Positions 5,059 to 12,711 of a DNA stretch of 14,963 bases are shown here, piece by piece. Made by a program: the position numbers and the translations under genes. The notes beneath the pieces were generated by a model, which was not told the DNA's origin, ran no database searches, and saw only the letters and a list, made by a program, of their open reading frames with translations. This stretch comes from DATEEG01 sp035525055 (GTDB taxonomy: Bacteria; Actinomycetota; Acidimicrobiia; Spongiisociales; ZC4RG35), in contig DATLEZ010000148.1 of the NCBI GenBank assembly GCA_035525055.1, forward strand, positions 1-14,963. The letters run 5' to 3'. The first letter of the stretch is position 1; every line of letters starts with the position of its first letter.

Positions 5059-6095
5059 GGCGCAGCCACGTGGATGCAGGCCGCCCTGCGGTCGGGGCCG
5101 GCGTCGTAAAGGGGAGGATCGATCTCGGCACACTCCTCGATCGCAACCGGACAACGGGGACGGAACGAACAACCCGCCGGAAGCTGGGAAGGGTCGGGCG
5201 GGTCGCCGGCAAGGCCGGCCGGCTTCATGCGAGACGACTGGTCGCCGATCGTCGGGAAGGCTGCTGCCAGAGCGCGCGTGTATGGATGCTGGGGATCCGT
5301 AAACACGACGTCGGAGGGTCCCTCTTCGATCATCCGCCCGCCATACATGACCCCGAGCCGGTCGCACACGTAGGTCAGGACGGAGAGGTCGTGGGTGATG
5401 AACACCATCGTCAGGCCCCGCTCGGCTCGAAGCCGCTCGAGAAGCGCCAAAACCTGGGCCTGCACCATGAGATCGAGGGCCGTCGTCGGTTCGTCGGCAA
5501 CGAGGATGGTCGGATCGCACGCCAGGGCCATGGCGATCAGAACTCGTTGCCTCTGACCGCCGGACAACTGGTGGGGATACTCCCGGGCGCGGGAGGCCGG
5601 GATCCCCACTTGCTCGAGCAGGTCGCCGACTCGCTTGCTGGCGGCCGACTCGGTCGGCTCGGTCTTGTGGAGGAGTATCGGCTCGACAATTTGCGCACCG
5701 ATGCGCAGAACCGGATTCAGAGCGTGCAGGGCCCCCTGAAAGACGATGGCACCCTTGGTCCAGCGCACGGCCCGCAGGCGTCCGGGCTTCATGGTCAGCA
5801 CATCCTCGCCCTCGATGAGCACTTGACCGCTCACTTCGGTCCTGGGTGGCAGTAGGCGGAGGATTGCATTGACCAGCGTCGATTTCCCGCAACCGGACTC
5901 TCCCGCCAGGCCCAAAGAATCGCCACGCTGGAGGTCAAAACTCACCCCTCGCACCGCCGGAACTGTCCCCGACGCGACGGTGTAGGTGACACGCAAATCG
6001 CGCACCGCCAACACCGTATCTGCGACTTTTTCTGGCGTTTGGCGTCTGGCGTCTGGCGTCTCACCGGTTTCCGGCAAGGGTCCTCGTTCCGTCAT
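5055..6095 (-). CDS. dppD: Peptide-type ABC importer ATPase, DppD/OppD-like
   Basis: A 346-residue nucleotide-binding subunit: Walker A GESGCGKS (65-72), Q-loop Gln120, signature LSGGQ (177-181), Walker B ILVADE (197-202), switch His235, and the oligopeptide C-terminal region with PQHPYTRALAAAF and Cys309, Cys315, Cys322 and Cys340 (C-x5-C-x6-C pattern). The first 25 residues are a Pro/Thr/Arg-rich extension before the first strand (VLAVRDLRVTY), encoded in part by four tandem 7-base units. ATG 6095 is five bases past the dppC stop. The frame stays open upstream into dppC, but that part has no ABC signature and is antisense-type noise. It should pair with the DppF-like subunit encoded next. 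Confidence 0.9.
   Translation of the reverse strand: MTERGPLPETGETPDARRQTPEKVADTVLAVRDLRVTYTVASGTVPAVRGVSFDLQRGDSLGLAGESGCGKSTLVNAILRLLPPRTEVSGQVLIEGEDVLTMKPGRLRAVRWTKGAIVFQGALHALNPVLRIGAQIVEPILLHKTEPTESAASKRVGDLLEQVGIPASRAREYPHQLSGGQRQRVLIAMALACDPTILVADEPTTALDLMVQAQVLALLERLRAERGLTMVFITHDLSVLTYVCDRLGVMYGGRMIEEGPSDVVFTDPQHPYTRALAAAFPTIGDQSSRMKPAGLAGDPPDPSQLPAGCSFRPRCPVAIEECAEIDPPLYDAGPDRRAACIHVAAP
6033..6060. repeat. Four tandem 7-base units (TGGCGTC) inside dppD
   Basis: One TGGCGTT and three TGGCGTC units run head to tail, encoding residues about 12-21 of the DppD-like protein. Seven is not a multiple of three, so gain or loss of one unit would shift the frame upstream of every ABC motif. 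The encoded stretch is non-conserved linker. This is visible directly; any role in switching is inference. Confidence 0.75.
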
Positions 6096-6100
6096 CGTGC

Positions 6101-7003
6101 TCAACGCCTCTCTGCCAGTCGCGGGTCGACGATCTTCTCCAGGGTCTGGCCGATGAGAGTGAAGGCGAGAACCACAGCCACGATTCCGAGACCCGCCGGC
6201 AGGTAGTACCACCAGGCGTTGCGGCTGATGGCGCCGCTCGAGAACGCCTCCTCGAGGGTCTTTCCCCAGGAGGCGGTTCCCGGATTGCCGAGGCCGAGGA
6301 AGCTCAGGGTCGTTTCGGTCAGGATCGAGATAGGCACGCTCAGAGTCGTGTTGGCCAGGATGAGCCCGCTGACATTGGGGAGGATGTGCTGTCGAACTAC
6401 GTGGAACCCTGAGGCGCCGAGCGATCGAGACCGGTCTACGAAGGCCCTCTGCTTCACCGTAAGGACCTGTGACCGAACCAGTCTCGCAGTCGACGGCCAC
6501 GAGGTGATTCCTATGACGAAGATCATGATCCACACCGACCTTCCCAACACCGCCGCGAGCACGATTGCCAGCGGCAGGAAAGGGATCACGAGGAACCACT
6601 CGGTGATTCGCATCAGGGCGCTGTCGAGTTTGCCTCCGACAAACCCCGACACGATGCCGACTATCGATCCGATCGCCATGGTCAGGATGGTGGCCGCCAG
6701 GCCTACGAAGAGGCTGATGCGTGATCCCCAAACGAACTGGTCCCACACCGGACGGCGCAGTTGATCGGTCCCCAGGGGACCGAAATCACCGGGACTGGCC
6801 CACTGCGGAAGCCCGGCGAGGCGGGCTGCCACCGGATTGAGAAGCTCCCGGGAGGAGATCAACGGCGCCGCCAGCGCCATGAGCACGAACACTCCCAGGA
6901 CGATGATCCCGATGCGGCCGGGAGTCGATCGCCAGAACTCCCTCAACGAGGCGGCGCCTGCCTTCCTTGTGCGTTGCCAAGCCAGGGTTCGAGCCGTGGT
7001 CAT
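6101..7003 (-). CDS. dppC: Peptide-type ABC importer permease, DppC/OppC-like
   Basis: A 300-residue inner-membrane permease. It has the OppC-type N-terminal helix (IGIIVLGVFVLMALAAPLI), then a periplasmic stretch ending FGPLGTDQLRRPVWDQFVWG, then the core of five helices. The EAA-type loop that docks the ATPases is AFVDRSRSLGASGFHVVRQH followed by ILPN. The family hallmark ETTLSFLGLGNP and the C-terminal IVDPRL are present. It has a 22-base gap from dppB and only a weak GACGAG ribosome-like site, so coupling from dppB is likely. Length and motif order are normal. Confidence 0.92.
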   Translation of the reverse strand: MTTARTLAWQRTRKAGAASLREFWRSTPGRIGIIVLGVFVLMALAAPLISSRELLNPVAARLAGLPQWASPGDFGPLGTDQLRRPVWDQFVWGSRISLFVGLAATILTMAIGSIVGIVSGFVGGKLDSALMRITEWFLVIPFLPLAIVLAAVLGRSVWIMIFVIGITSWPSTARLVRSQVLTVKQRAFVDRSRSLGASGFHVVRQHILPNVSGLILANTTLSVPISILTETTLSFLGLGNPGTASWGKTLEEAFSSGAISRNAWWYYLPAGLGIVAVVLAFTLIGQTLEKIVDPRLAERR

Positions 7004-7025
7004 CGATATCTCGTCTGTGTCGTGG

Positions 7026-7994
7026 TCATTGGGGTCTTACTCGGGGATCCAGCCAGGCATATACGAGGTCGGCGATGAGGTTGAAGAGGATGACGGCCGC
7101 ACTGAAGACAAGGAAAAGGCCCTGCAGCATCGGCAGGTCCGGTCCCCGGATGGCATCGGCCGTTGCCTTGCCGAGCCCTGGCCACGAGAACAAGGTCTCC
7201 ACCGCGATCGCGCCTGACAGGACGAAACCCAGGTTGATGGCACTGAGCGTGACGACCGGGAGCAGAGCGTTGGGGAGAGCGTGACGGTTGCGCACCTGGA
7301 TGTCACGCAGGCCTTTGGCTCGGGCCACGGTCAGATAGTCCTCGCCTATCACGTCGATCAGCGAGCTGCGGGCGACGATGGCGTACTCACCGAGGTACGC
7401 CAGGGTCAGCGTGAGACCGGGGAGGACCAGGTGATGGGCCATATCGAGGAGTCCGGCCAAACCGGTTTGGGTGCTGCCGACGCCGACCATCCCTCCCACC
7501 GGGAACCATCCCAGAACCACTGCCCCGCCTACCAGTAGGAGCATTCCCAGCCAGAAGTCAGGCATCGAATACAGGATCATGGTCGAGGTGGTGATGGAGT
7601 AGTCGCTCTTGGTGCCCCGCCGCCACGCCGCGACTACTCCGCCGGCGGTTCCGATCAACGCCGACAGAATCGCAGACGATCCGACGAGCAAAACCGTCGC
7701 CGGAATCTTGCCTTTGATGTCGTCCCACACCGGCTGGCGGCTCGAATAGGACAGGCCCAGGTTGAGCTGCGCGGTCTCTCGCAAGTAGAGGACGAACTGT
7801 TCGGGGACGGACTTATCGATCCCGAACTCCCGCCTCAGTTCGTCGAGGCGCTCCGCGGGGATGTTGCGACCACGAAAGAGAGTGGCTACCGGATCCCTCT
7901 GGACAACTCGAAAGAGGAAGAAGTTGAAGACGAGCACGAAGATCAGGGTGAGGATCGACCCCACCACTTTCTTCGTGATGAATCCGCCTTTCAT
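7026..7994 (-). CDS. dppB: Peptide-type ABC importer permease, DppB/OppB-like
   Basis: A 322-residue inner-membrane permease: first helix VVGSILTLIFVLVFNFFLFR, then the OppB-type periplasmic helix region with LRREFGIDKSVPEQFVLYL, LNLGLSYSSRQPV, and the permease core. The ATPase-docking loop is EDYLTVARAKGLRDIQVRNR followed by HALPN, and the protein ends with FNLIADLVYAWLDPRVR, all typical. ATG 7994 is 20 bases past the stop of the binding-protein gene. It should form a heterodimer with the DppC-like permease. Nothing is missing compared with the family. Confidence 0.92.
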   Translation of the reverse strand: MKGGFITKKVVGSILTLIFVLVFNFFLFRVVQRDPVATLFRGRNIPAERLDELRREFGIDKSVPEQFVLYLRETAQLNLGLSYSSRQPVWDDIKGKIPATVLLVGSSAILSALIGTAGGVVAAWRRGTKSDYSITTSTMILYSMPDFWLGMLLLVGGAVVLGWFPVGGMVGVGSTQTGLAGLLDMAHHLVLPGLTLTLAYLGEYAIVARSSLIDVIGEDYLTVARAKGLRDIQVRNRHALPNALLPVVTLSAINLGFVLSGAIAVETLFSWPGLGKATADAIRGPDLPMLQGLFLVFSAAVILFNLIADLVYAWLDPRVRPQ

Positions 7995-8014
7995 CCGGGC
8001 TGCACGAGAGGCGG

Positions 8015-9760
8015 TTACTCCCGCTCGTCAGCGGTCGTCCCCCGTCGTCGGGCGGCAGCGACGGCTACCCCGCCGCCGATGAGCACGACGGCCGCCCCGA
8101 TAACAATCGGAACCCAGTTGGTGCCGCCATCGGCCCCGCCGCCGACCGGTGTCAGGTTGATGTATGACGGCGAACTATTGGAGAACATCACCGGGCCAAC
8201 GTCGGCCGGCTGCTTGATCCATCCCTCAAATCGATCTGTCCGGTACGCCTGGAGATCCGGTGAGTACTCGATCGGGATATAGACCGCGGCGTCGTACAGG
8301 ATTCGGAGCATCTGGTGGACTAGATCCCGCCGAACCTGCGGGTCAAGTTCCTGGTTCTGCTGGGTATAGAGAGCGTCCCACTCGGGATTCGACCAGTTGG
8401 CATCGTTGTAGTTACCAAGTTCGTCCGATGTGAAGTACGAGAGCATGGGTGAGGGGTCGACAAACGGGACCCATCCCCACGCAAACGTGTCGTAATCGCC
8501 GTTGACAATCATCTCGAAGAGTTGTCCTCCGTCGGCGGGAACCAGTTCCACTCCGATGCCGATGCTCTCCATCCACCCCACGAACAGGTCGCCGATCGGC
8601 GGGTACGTGGACGAGTCGGTGTTGACACCATGGCGGAGGACGATCGGGTCCCCGCCACCCGGCATCTCTCGAATGCCATCGTTGTCGGTGTCGAGATAGC
8701 CACCATCATCGAGGATCTGGTTGGCTCGGTCGATGTCGTAGGTGAACTGCTCGTCAGCCGGGATCTCGGGTATCCAACTCGGATCGGCCGACGGGCTGAT
8801 GGTCGTAGCCGGTTCCGCGAAGCCTGACAGCACGTCTTCGATGACGGCTTCCTTGTCGATTGCATAGTTGATGGCCCGGCGCACCTCCAGATCCAGAAGG
8901 GCCGGATGGGGCTGACCTTCGGCGGCCCCGCCGTTAATTGCGATCTCGTCGAAGCCCCCCTGGTAACCGATTACGACTTCGATGTTGGGATCGGCTTCGA
9001 GGGCGTCCACTGAAGCCGCGGCAATACCATGGGCGGCGTCGATCTGGCCCTGCTGGAGGGCGGCTACCATTGCTTCGTCGTTCGTGTAGATCTGGAAGAC
9101 AACGCCGTCGATCGTCGGCCTCCCTTGCCAGTAGTTGGGATTGGCTGTCATCCGGATGAATTGCTCTTCGGCGTACTCCTCGAGGACGAAGGGCCCGCTG
9201 CCAACCCCATCGAGAGCTTCGTAAGACACGACAGCTTCACCATCGGGGGCGATCGGCTCCCAAATATGACGGGGAACGATGTACACGTCCATGGTCGGTA
9301 GCCGCGGATCGGGAACCGAAGTCGTGATCGTCAGGGTCGTATCGTCCACCGCTACTGCGTCCAGGTTTTGCACGGTCGAGATGTGGTTCGACCATCCCTG
9401 ATCGCGGGATGTGTTGATGGTCCAGGCGATGTCGTCTGCGGTCAAAGGCTCCCCGTCCGACCACAACAATCCGTCGCGGAGGGTGTAGGTGTAGATGAGC
9501 CCGTCGGCGGATGCTTCCCATGACTCGGCCAATCCAGGGATGACGGCGAAGTCTTCGGCAGCCTTGTCGGTCAATGTCGCGTACATGAGGTTCCAGTACT
9601 CATAGACGCTTACCTCGAAGCCGGCGGTGACGTTGAGGGTGCTCCACGGCTGGCCGAGGCCCACCCTGAGGATGGCCTCGGCTTCCTCCTCCTGGGCGCC
9701 GGCCATAGGAGCCGCAACCAGTAAACCCGCGACCACGAGCAGAATTGCAAACCGTCTCAT
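8015..9760 (-). CDS. dppA: Peptide-type solute-binding protein (SBP_bac_5), tail-anchored
   Basis: A 581-residue extracytoplasmic binding protein that delivers cargo to DppBC. Residues 1-22 form a signal peptide (MRRF, hydrophobic core, AGA) with a predicted signal-peptidase I site before Gln23; there is no lipobox Cys. Family features include LAESWEASADGLIYTYTLRDGLLWSDGEPLTADDI (split here only by reading order), GSGPFVLEEY, NPNYWQGRPTIDGVVF, VRRAINYAIDKEAV and a DTDNDGI loop resembling a calcium-binding turn. Unusually, the C-terminus carries a Gly-rich linker, a hydrophobic helix (WVPIVIGAAVVLIGGGVAVA, from about residue 549) and an Arg-rich stop-transfer, so it is probably membrane-anchored by its tail. 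ATG 9760 is chosen because the signal peptide begins there and GAAGAAGG precedes it. Cargo is unknown. Confidence 0.9.
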   Translation of the reverse strand: MRRFAILLVVAGLLVAAPMAGAQEEEAEAILRVGLGQPWSTLNVTAGFEVSVYEYWNLMYATLTDKAAEDFAVIPGLAESWEASADGLIYTYTLRDGLLWSDGEPLTADDIAWTINTSRDQGWSNHISTVQNLDAVAVDDTTLTITTSVPDPRLPTMDVYIVPRHIWEPIAPDGEAVVSYEALDGVGSGPFVLEEYAEEQFIRMTANPNYWQGRPTIDGVVFQIYTNDEAMVAALQQGQIDAAHGIAAASVDALEADPNIEVVIGYQGGFDEIAINGGAAEGQPHPALLDLEVRRAINYAIDKEAVIEDVLSGFAEPATTISPSADPSWIPEIPADEQFTYDIDRANQILDDGGYLDTDNDGIREMPGGGDPIVLRHGVNTDSSTYPPIGDLFVGWMESIGIGVELVPADGGQLFEMIVNGDYDTFAWGWVPFVDPSPMLSYFTSDELGNYNDANWSNPEWDALYTQQNQELDPQVRRDLVHQMLRILYDAAVYIPIEYSPDLQAYRTDRFEGWIKQPADVGPVMFSNSSPSYINLTPVGGGADGGTNWVPIVIGAAVVLIGGGVAVAAARRRGTTADERE

Positions 9761-9793
9761 CACGTGCCCTTCTTCCAGTTTTGGAGTGCTCGG

Positions 9794-9799
9794 AGGGTA
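9794..9799 (-). promoter_or_regulatory. Putative -10 box TACCCT for the dpp operon
   Basis: TACCCT lies 33 bases upstream of the dppA ATG on the minus strand. Unlike several other starts here, it implies a leader of about 25-30 bases carrying the GAAGAAGG ribosome site. The -35 region is not recognisable. This is the only promoter candidate I see between the DUF385-type gene and dppA, and it supports a separate dpp transcription unit. Confidence 0.35.
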
Positions 9800-9841
9800 G
9801 ATCGGCATCGACCGCTTTGGTTCGCAGGACCGGACTCGTTT

Positions 9842-10201
9842 CTAGTCAAGATCGAGCTCGATCATCGGGGCGGTCTTAACCAGGGCGTCAAACTCGGCCT
9901 GGGTCGAGTACCACCGGGCGGCTCCGTCGGAGAAAAAGCGGCTCCTGAACGGCTGGTCGGGGACAGCCGAGGCACTGGCGGGGAAGTCTCCGTGCCGGGT
10001 TTCGATCACTACGCGAGGATTGGCGAGGATGTTGGCGTACCAATCACGTCGTCCGGGGGTGCCGGTGATGATGAACCGGTCTTCGAAGTAGAACCACCAG
10101 ATCTCGACCCGTTGCGGTTGACTGCTTTTGCGTCCGATCGTTACCAGGTCGACCGTTCGGGTCCGGGCCAGTCGAATGACGGTTGTTGTATCAGGCGGCA
10201 T
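9842..10201 (-). CDS. DUF385-type deazaflavin-dependent nitroreductase-family protein
   Basis: A 119-residue split beta-barrel protein of the flavin/deazaflavin oxidoreductase superfamily. The diagnostic block is VTIGRKSSQPQRVEIWWFYF followed by ITGTPGRRDWYANILANP, the part that in relatives (such as mycobacterial Ddn) cradles the deazaflavin F420. Expected activity is F420-dependent reduction of a quinone- or nitro-type acceptor, but small members can also just bind cofactor. The protein is short, with no membrane segment. ATG 10201 lies 46 bases after the ligase stop and lacks a clear ribosome site, so cotranscription with the ligase is likely. The acidic tail (PMIELDLD) is complete. Confidence 0.8.
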   Translation of the reverse strand: MPPDTTTVIRLARTRTVDLVTIGRKSSQPQRVEIWWFYFEDRFIITGTPGRRDWYANILANPRVVIETRHGDFPASASAVPDQPFRSRFFSDGAARWYSTQAEFDALVKTAPMIELDLD

Positions 10202-10247
10202 TGTCGATTCGAGGCTTGGGAGGGGGCGAGGCTAGGGGCGACCGGGT

Positions 10248-11750
10248 TTAGTCCCGCGCATGCCGTTTCAGGGCGCCTCGATCCACCTTTCCGAGGTGGG
10301 TCTGGGGGAGTTCATCCACGAATATCACACGCCGGGGGTATTTGTAGGGTTCGAGCCGGTCGAGGACGTGCTGTTTCAGTTCCGCCTCCGAGACAGTGGC
10401 TGAGGTGACGACGAACGCAGTCGGCTTCAAGAGGCCATCGTCATCCTCGAACGGCACTACCGCACATTCCTTGACAGCAGGATGCTCGAGGAGACATGAC
10501 TCGACCTCCTGGGGGCTCAGCCACTTTCCCTTCACTTTGATTGCGTCGTCGGCCCGGCCCCGATGAGTGACGTAGCCATCGGTATCGATTGAGATCAAAT
10601 CTCCGCCGACGAACCACTCGCCTCGAAATGCCGCTGCGGTTTGGGCTTCGTCCTCCCAGTAACCCTGCCCTAGGGAGTCGCCCTTTACCCACATCCGGCC
10701 GACCTCGTCTGCCGCCATTTCCTGCCCGTCCTCGTCGCAGGCCTTCACTTCGAACCCGTTCACCACCCGTCCCACCGTTCCAACTTTGACGTCGCCCAAC
10801 CGGTTGGTAACGAAGATGTGCCACATCTCGGCCGTACCGAGACCGTCGAGGAGTTCGATTCCGAACCGGTCTCTCCACCGGTAGTAGAGCGTCTCCGGGA
10901 GGGCTTCGCCGGCTGAGGTGGCGAACCGGAGCGACGACAGGTCGGCATCGGCGGCGGCAGGATCGGAAATCATCGCGTTGATGGCCGAAGGACCGGTCAC
11001 AAGGATTGTCGGCCGATGACGTCGGATCTGGTCGAAGAGAACGGCGGGCGTTGGTCGGTCCGGGAAGAGGACGGTGGCTGCCCCCACCGAGAACGGGAAG
11101 AGCAAGTTGGCCCCGGTCGCGTATCCAAAGAACAGTCTCGGCACCGAGATCGTCACATCATCGGGTTGGTAACCGAGGGTTTCGCGGGCATAGCGCTCGG
11201 TGGTGTTGACGAAGGAGCCATGCGTCTGAACGACGATCTTGGGAACTCCGGTGGTGCCGCCCGAAAAGAGCCAGATCGAGGGGTCGTTGCGACGGGTCGC
11301 AGCAGTGGAGAAGACGGCATTCCCTGGTTCGATAGCACCGGAGTCGAGGATCAGAGGAAAGGGCGGGTGCCGGCTGACGGCACTGGCGACGGCGAGGGCC
11401 TCGAGGTGGGCAGGCGCCACGACCGCGACCGGGGCGCGGGCGCCATTGAGGATTGCAGCCAGATGATCAGGTTTGAGCTCAGGGTTGATCATCACGGCCA
11501 CAGCACCGACGCCGAGGATTCCGAACAAGGCCGCCACATATTCGGCGACGTCGGGGAGGGAGATGAGGACTCGTTGGCCACGTTCGACCCCGAGTTGCTG
11601 GAGCCGACGTCCCATCCCGGAAGCCAGGGCGGCAACGTCGTCGTAGGTGACTGATCCATCGTCGGATCGAATCGCCTCGCGACCTCCCTGTCCCTCTCGG
11701 ATCAGGTCGTACAGGAAGTAGTCGGCCATGTTGAGCAATGGCTGCTCCAT
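10248..11750 (-). CDS. Benzoate-CoA-ligase-family AMP-forming acyl-CoA ligase
   Basis: A 500-residue acid:CoA ligase that would adenylate a carboxylic acid with ATP and transfer it to CoA in the cytosol. Motifs: ATP loop SGGTTGVPK (163-171), PRLFFGYATGANLLFPFSVG (204-223) and DGLGTAEMWHIFVTN (302-316), both typical of the benzoate-CoA ligase subgroup, Asp384, hinge HRGRADDAIKVKGKWLSP (396-413), and the catalytic Lys488 in THLGKVDRG. The subgroup fit points to an aromatic or short carboxylic acid, but the substrate is not proven. ATG 11750 is favoured over an in-frame TTG at 11753 because TAGGCT lies exactly six bases upstream. It is divergent from the LLM oxidoreductase gene and is followed by the DUF385-type gene. 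All essential residues seem present. Confidence 0.88.
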   Translation of the reverse strand: MEQPLLNMADYFLYDLIREGQGGREAIRSDDGSVTYDDVAALASGMGRRLQQLGVERGQRVLISLPDVAEYVAALFGILGVGAVAVMINPELKPDHLAAILNGARAPVAVVAPAHLEALAVASAVSRHPPFPLILDSGAIEPGNAVFSTAATRRNDPSIWLFSGGTTGVPKIVVQTHGSFVNTTERYARETLGYQPDDVTISVPRLFFGYATGANLLFPFSVGAATVLFPDRPTPAVLFDQIRRHRPTILVTGPSAINAMISDPAAADADLSSLRFATSAGEALPETLYYRWRDRFGIELLDGLGTAEMWHIFVTNRLGDVKVGTVGRVVNGFEVKACDEDGQEMAADEVGRMWVKGDSLGQGYWEDEAQTAAAFRGEWFVGGDLISIDTDGYVTHRGRADDAIKVKGKWLSPQEVESCLLEHPAVKECAVVPFEDDDGLLKPTAFVVTSATVSEAELKQHVLDRLEPYKYPRRVIFVDELPQTHLGKVDRGALKRHARD

Positions 11751-11792
11751 CAAGCGAGCCTAGGGCATGGCCCGCTCCCTATCTTGGGCCCC
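11751..11792. promoter_or_regulatory. 42-base divergent region with two overlapping leaderless promoters
   Basis: The minus strand has TAGGCT (11757-11762) six bases before ligase ATG 11750. The plus strand has TATCTT (11780-11785) seven bases before LLM ATG 11793. Each -10 box lies where the other promoter's -35 would be, so two polymerases could not occupy the region together. A short palindrome, GGGC-ATG-GCCC (11763-11773), lies between them. Confidence 0.5.
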
Positions 11793-12680
11793 ATGAAAAT
11801 CGGAGTTCAACTCCCTGAGATCGAGTACGAGGCGAGTTGGAAGGAAGTGGCGGCGATGGCTCGCCTGGCAGAAGACGTCGGCCTGGACTCGATCTGGCTC
11901 GGGGATCATTTGCTTTACGACCTGCCCGGTGGGCGCAAGGGACCGTGGGAGGCATGGTCGATGCTGGCCGCGCTGGCGGCAGTTACGGAACGGGTTGAAC
12001 TAGGCCCCCTGGTGGCAGCACTTCCGTTTCACAACCCGGCTGTGTTGGCCAAGAAGGCTGCCACGGTCGATGAGATCAGCGGGGGCCGTCTCATCCTCGG
12101 GGTCGGGGCGGGCTGGAACCCGGTGGAATTCAAGGCATTCGGATTGCCGTACGACCGCAGGATCTCGCGTTTTGCCGAAGCATTCACCATTGTCCGAACC
12201 CTTCTGTCCGAAGGTCGTCTCGACTTTCGAGGTGAGTTCTACACCCTCGTCGATTGCGAGCTGCTGCCACGACCTACCCGCCCCGGCGGCCCACCCCTCC
12301 TGATCGGTTCCAGCGGCCCACGGATGCTTGCCCTGACCCTGCCCTACGTCTCCGCCTGGAACTCCTGGTATTCAGACTTCGACAACGACCCCACCCGGGT
12401 TGCGTCGCTGATCGAAACGATCGATGGAGCGTGTCGCTCGGCAGGGCGCCCGCCCGAAGAGGTCGCCAAGACCGTGGCGGTCTACATCGGCTTCGACGGC
12501 ACCCCCAGCCGGCGCACCGGCGGCAATCCGCTAGGTGGCACCGTTGAAGAGATCGTTGCCCATCTGCGGGTCATCGCCGCTGCCGGGGTCAGTCATATTC
12601 AGGCAGTGCTCGACCCGATCGTCCCAGAATCGATCGAGAAACTCGGTGAGATAAGCGCTCGCTTCAAAGGCGGCAGTTAG
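11793..12680 (+). CDS. LLM-class (luciferase-like) F420-dependent oxidoreductase
   Basis: A 295-residue TIM-barrel enzyme of the bacterial luciferase-like superfamily. Hallmarks: MKIGVQLP first strand, GLDSIWLGDHLLYDLPGG, VELGPLVAALPFHNPAVLAK, GRLILGVGAGWNPVEFKAFG (the strand-loop that binds the cofactor phosphate side), LLIGSSGPRML, and an ending with the barrel's last strand (VSHIQAVLDP). In actinobacteria such proteins mostly use F420, but FMN members exist and sequence alone does not decide. It may oxidise or reduce an intermediate of the ligase pathway across the shared promoter; this is contextual inference. ATG 11793 is preferred to TTG 11784 because of the promoter spacing and because MKIGVQLP is the natural family start. 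Confidence 0.88.
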   Translation: MKIGVQLPEIEYEASWKEVAAMARLAEDVGLDSIWLGDHLLYDLPGGRKGPWEAWSMLAALAAVTERVELGPLVAALPFHNPAVLAKKAATVDEISGGRLILGVGAGWNPVEFKAFGLPYDRRISRFAEAFTIVRTLLSEGRLDFRGEFYTLVDCELLPRPTRPGGPPLLIGSSGPRMLALTLPYVSAWNSWYSDFDNDPTRVASLIETIDGACRSAGRPPEEVAKTVAVYIGFDGTPSRRTGGNPLGGTVEEIVAHLRVIAAAGVSHIQAVLDPIVPESIEKLGEISARFKGGS

Positions 12681-12696
12681 CCTCCAGCCGACCTCA

Positions 12697-12703
12697 GAAG
12701 GAG
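12697..12703 (+). promoter_or_regulatory. Ribosome site GAAGGAG deciding a TTG start
   Basis: GAAGGAG ends eight bases before the TTG at 12712. No ATG or GTG lies at a fitting distance, so the rare start codon is well supported. Confidence 0.7.
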
Positions 12704-12711
12704 ACCGACCC

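Noticed and set aside
5070..5855. 261-residue plus-strand frame antisense to dppD
   Set aside because: It is a mirror of the ATPase coding sequence, with no ribosome site or family match.
5059..5892. Upstream extension of the DppF frame suggesting a fused ATPase
   Set aside because: The residues encoded there have no ABC motifs and lie out of frame over dppD; the ATGA overlap marks the real start.
6096..6746. Upstream extension of the DppD frame into dppC
   Set aside because: It overlaps the well-supported DppC permease in another frame and contains no domain.
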